Of a stretch of 64,000 nt of DNA, positions 63,833 to 64,000 are shown piece after piece (position 1 is the first letter of the stretch; every line of letters begins with the position of its first letter). Where the stretch lies: assembly GCF_014635285.1 (NCBI RefSeq), contig NZ_BMCR01000001.1, positions 248,001 through 312,000 on the forward strand, given 5' to 3'. This DNA comes from Stappia taiwanensis. GTDB taxonomy: Bacteria; Pseudomonadota; Alphaproteobacteria; Rhizobiales; Stappiaceae. Below the pieces are notes generated by a model. That model was not told the origin of the DNA, did not search any database, and saw only the letters and a list, made by a program, of their open reading frames with translations. The position numbers were made by a program, and so were the translations under genes.

Positions 63833-64000
63833 TCAAAGGCGGTTCAGCAGGGCAGGTGTCGGCCAGCCATCTGCCGGGATGCCGAGACGGAGTTGCTCGG
63901 CCTGCACGGCGGCGCGGGTTCCGGAGCCGAGAATGCCGTCGATCTTGCCAACGTCATACCCCCGCTTGCGCAGCCGCGTCTGCAAGGCCTTCATCTGCGC
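63833..64000 (-). CDS. Peptidoglycan-binding domain protein, C-terminal part
   Basis: The last 55 codons of a minus-strand gene that runs off the window. It reads as a PG_binding_1 (PF01471) repeat: QTRLRKRGYDVGKIDGILGS, then GTRAAVQAEQLRLGIPADGW and PTPALLNRL. The G-x-D-G-x-x-G-x-x-T-R pattern is diagnostic. In alphaproteobacteria this domain usually ends a lytic murein transglycosylase, which is the likely identity, but the catalytic part is outside. Confidence 0.85.
   Translation of the reverse strand, partial: AQMKALQTRLRKRGYDVGKIDGILGSGTRAAVQAEQLRLGIPADGWPTPALLNRL

Noticed and set aside
1-64000. CRISPR arrays, insertion sequences or prophage genes.
   Set aside because: No regularly spaced repeats, transposase or phage structural genes were seen. 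The only repeated structure is the anti-Shine-Dalgarno hairpin family at 44.3-45.9 kb.

Overview
This window is GC-rich chromosomal DNA, almost fully coding, and comes from an alphaproteobacterium, most likely order Hyphomicrobiales (Rhizobiales). The Stappiaceae/Rhizobiaceae side looks plausible, but I cannot place it to genus. Support comes from conserved local orders: DUF177-plsX-fabH-ihfA-merR; metY/CoA-binding/enoyl-CoA hydratase/thioesterase/rplM-rpsI; ppiA-ppiB-queA-tgt. Further support is a direct-repeat GAAC-N7-GAAC SOS box in the uvrA/ssb spacer, DUF1127 genes, and hairpin RNAs with CUCCUCCC loops.

Layout. 1-3713: fatty acid initiation (plsX, fabH), integration host factor alpha and a MerR regulator. 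4027-14104: a tRNA-Pro gene followed by an extracellular polysaccharide locus (polymerase/ligase-like membrane protein, initiating glycosyl-phosphate transferase, GT4 glycosyltransferase, export lipoprotein, kinase-less co-polymerase, CelD-type acetyltransferase, polysaccharide deacetylase). 14277-19995: heme A synthase, O-acetylhomoserine sulfhydrylase, a CoA-binding protein, enoyl-CoA hydratase, a thioesterase and the rplM-rpsI ribosomal operon. 20109-22923: a divergent Lrp regulator with arginase and ornithine aminotransferase. 22937-26268: a membrane protein, PHA synthase and a lipoprotein. 26555-32041: aminotransferase, homoserine dehydrogenase, GlpX and RecJ. 32117-36339: a small unknown protein, a nitrilase-family hydrolase, a tungstate ABC transporter and DUF423. 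36448-41583: the heterotetrameric sarcosine oxidase operon soxBDAG, which feeds one-carbon metabolism. 41624-44185: an M3 peptidase and a miniature flagellar rod-like protein.

44299-46028 is the most unusual stretch. It has two minus-strand arrays of three hairpins, each hairpin exposing an anti-Shine-Dalgarno CUCCUCCC-type loop, and two 48-49 residue DUF1127 proteins. One array lies directly downstream of a DUF1127 gene and ends in a strong terminator. The other stands alone. Covariation between the arrays, and G-U pairs that only work on the minus strand, show that these are structured RNAs of the CcsR/cuckoo type.

46209-50188: divergent uvrA and ssb with a shared SOS box. 50303-54355: cation efflux, a DUF5993-DsbB pair, a double-GNAT protein and MarC. 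54563-58882: gyrA followed by three small exported proteins of unknown function on the other strand. 59014-63312: coaD, two adjacent cyclophilins, a glyoxalase-fold protein, queA and tgt. This Tgt has lost three of the four zinc ligands. 63485-64000: a PilZ protein and the C-terminal end of a peptidoglycan-binding-domain protein.
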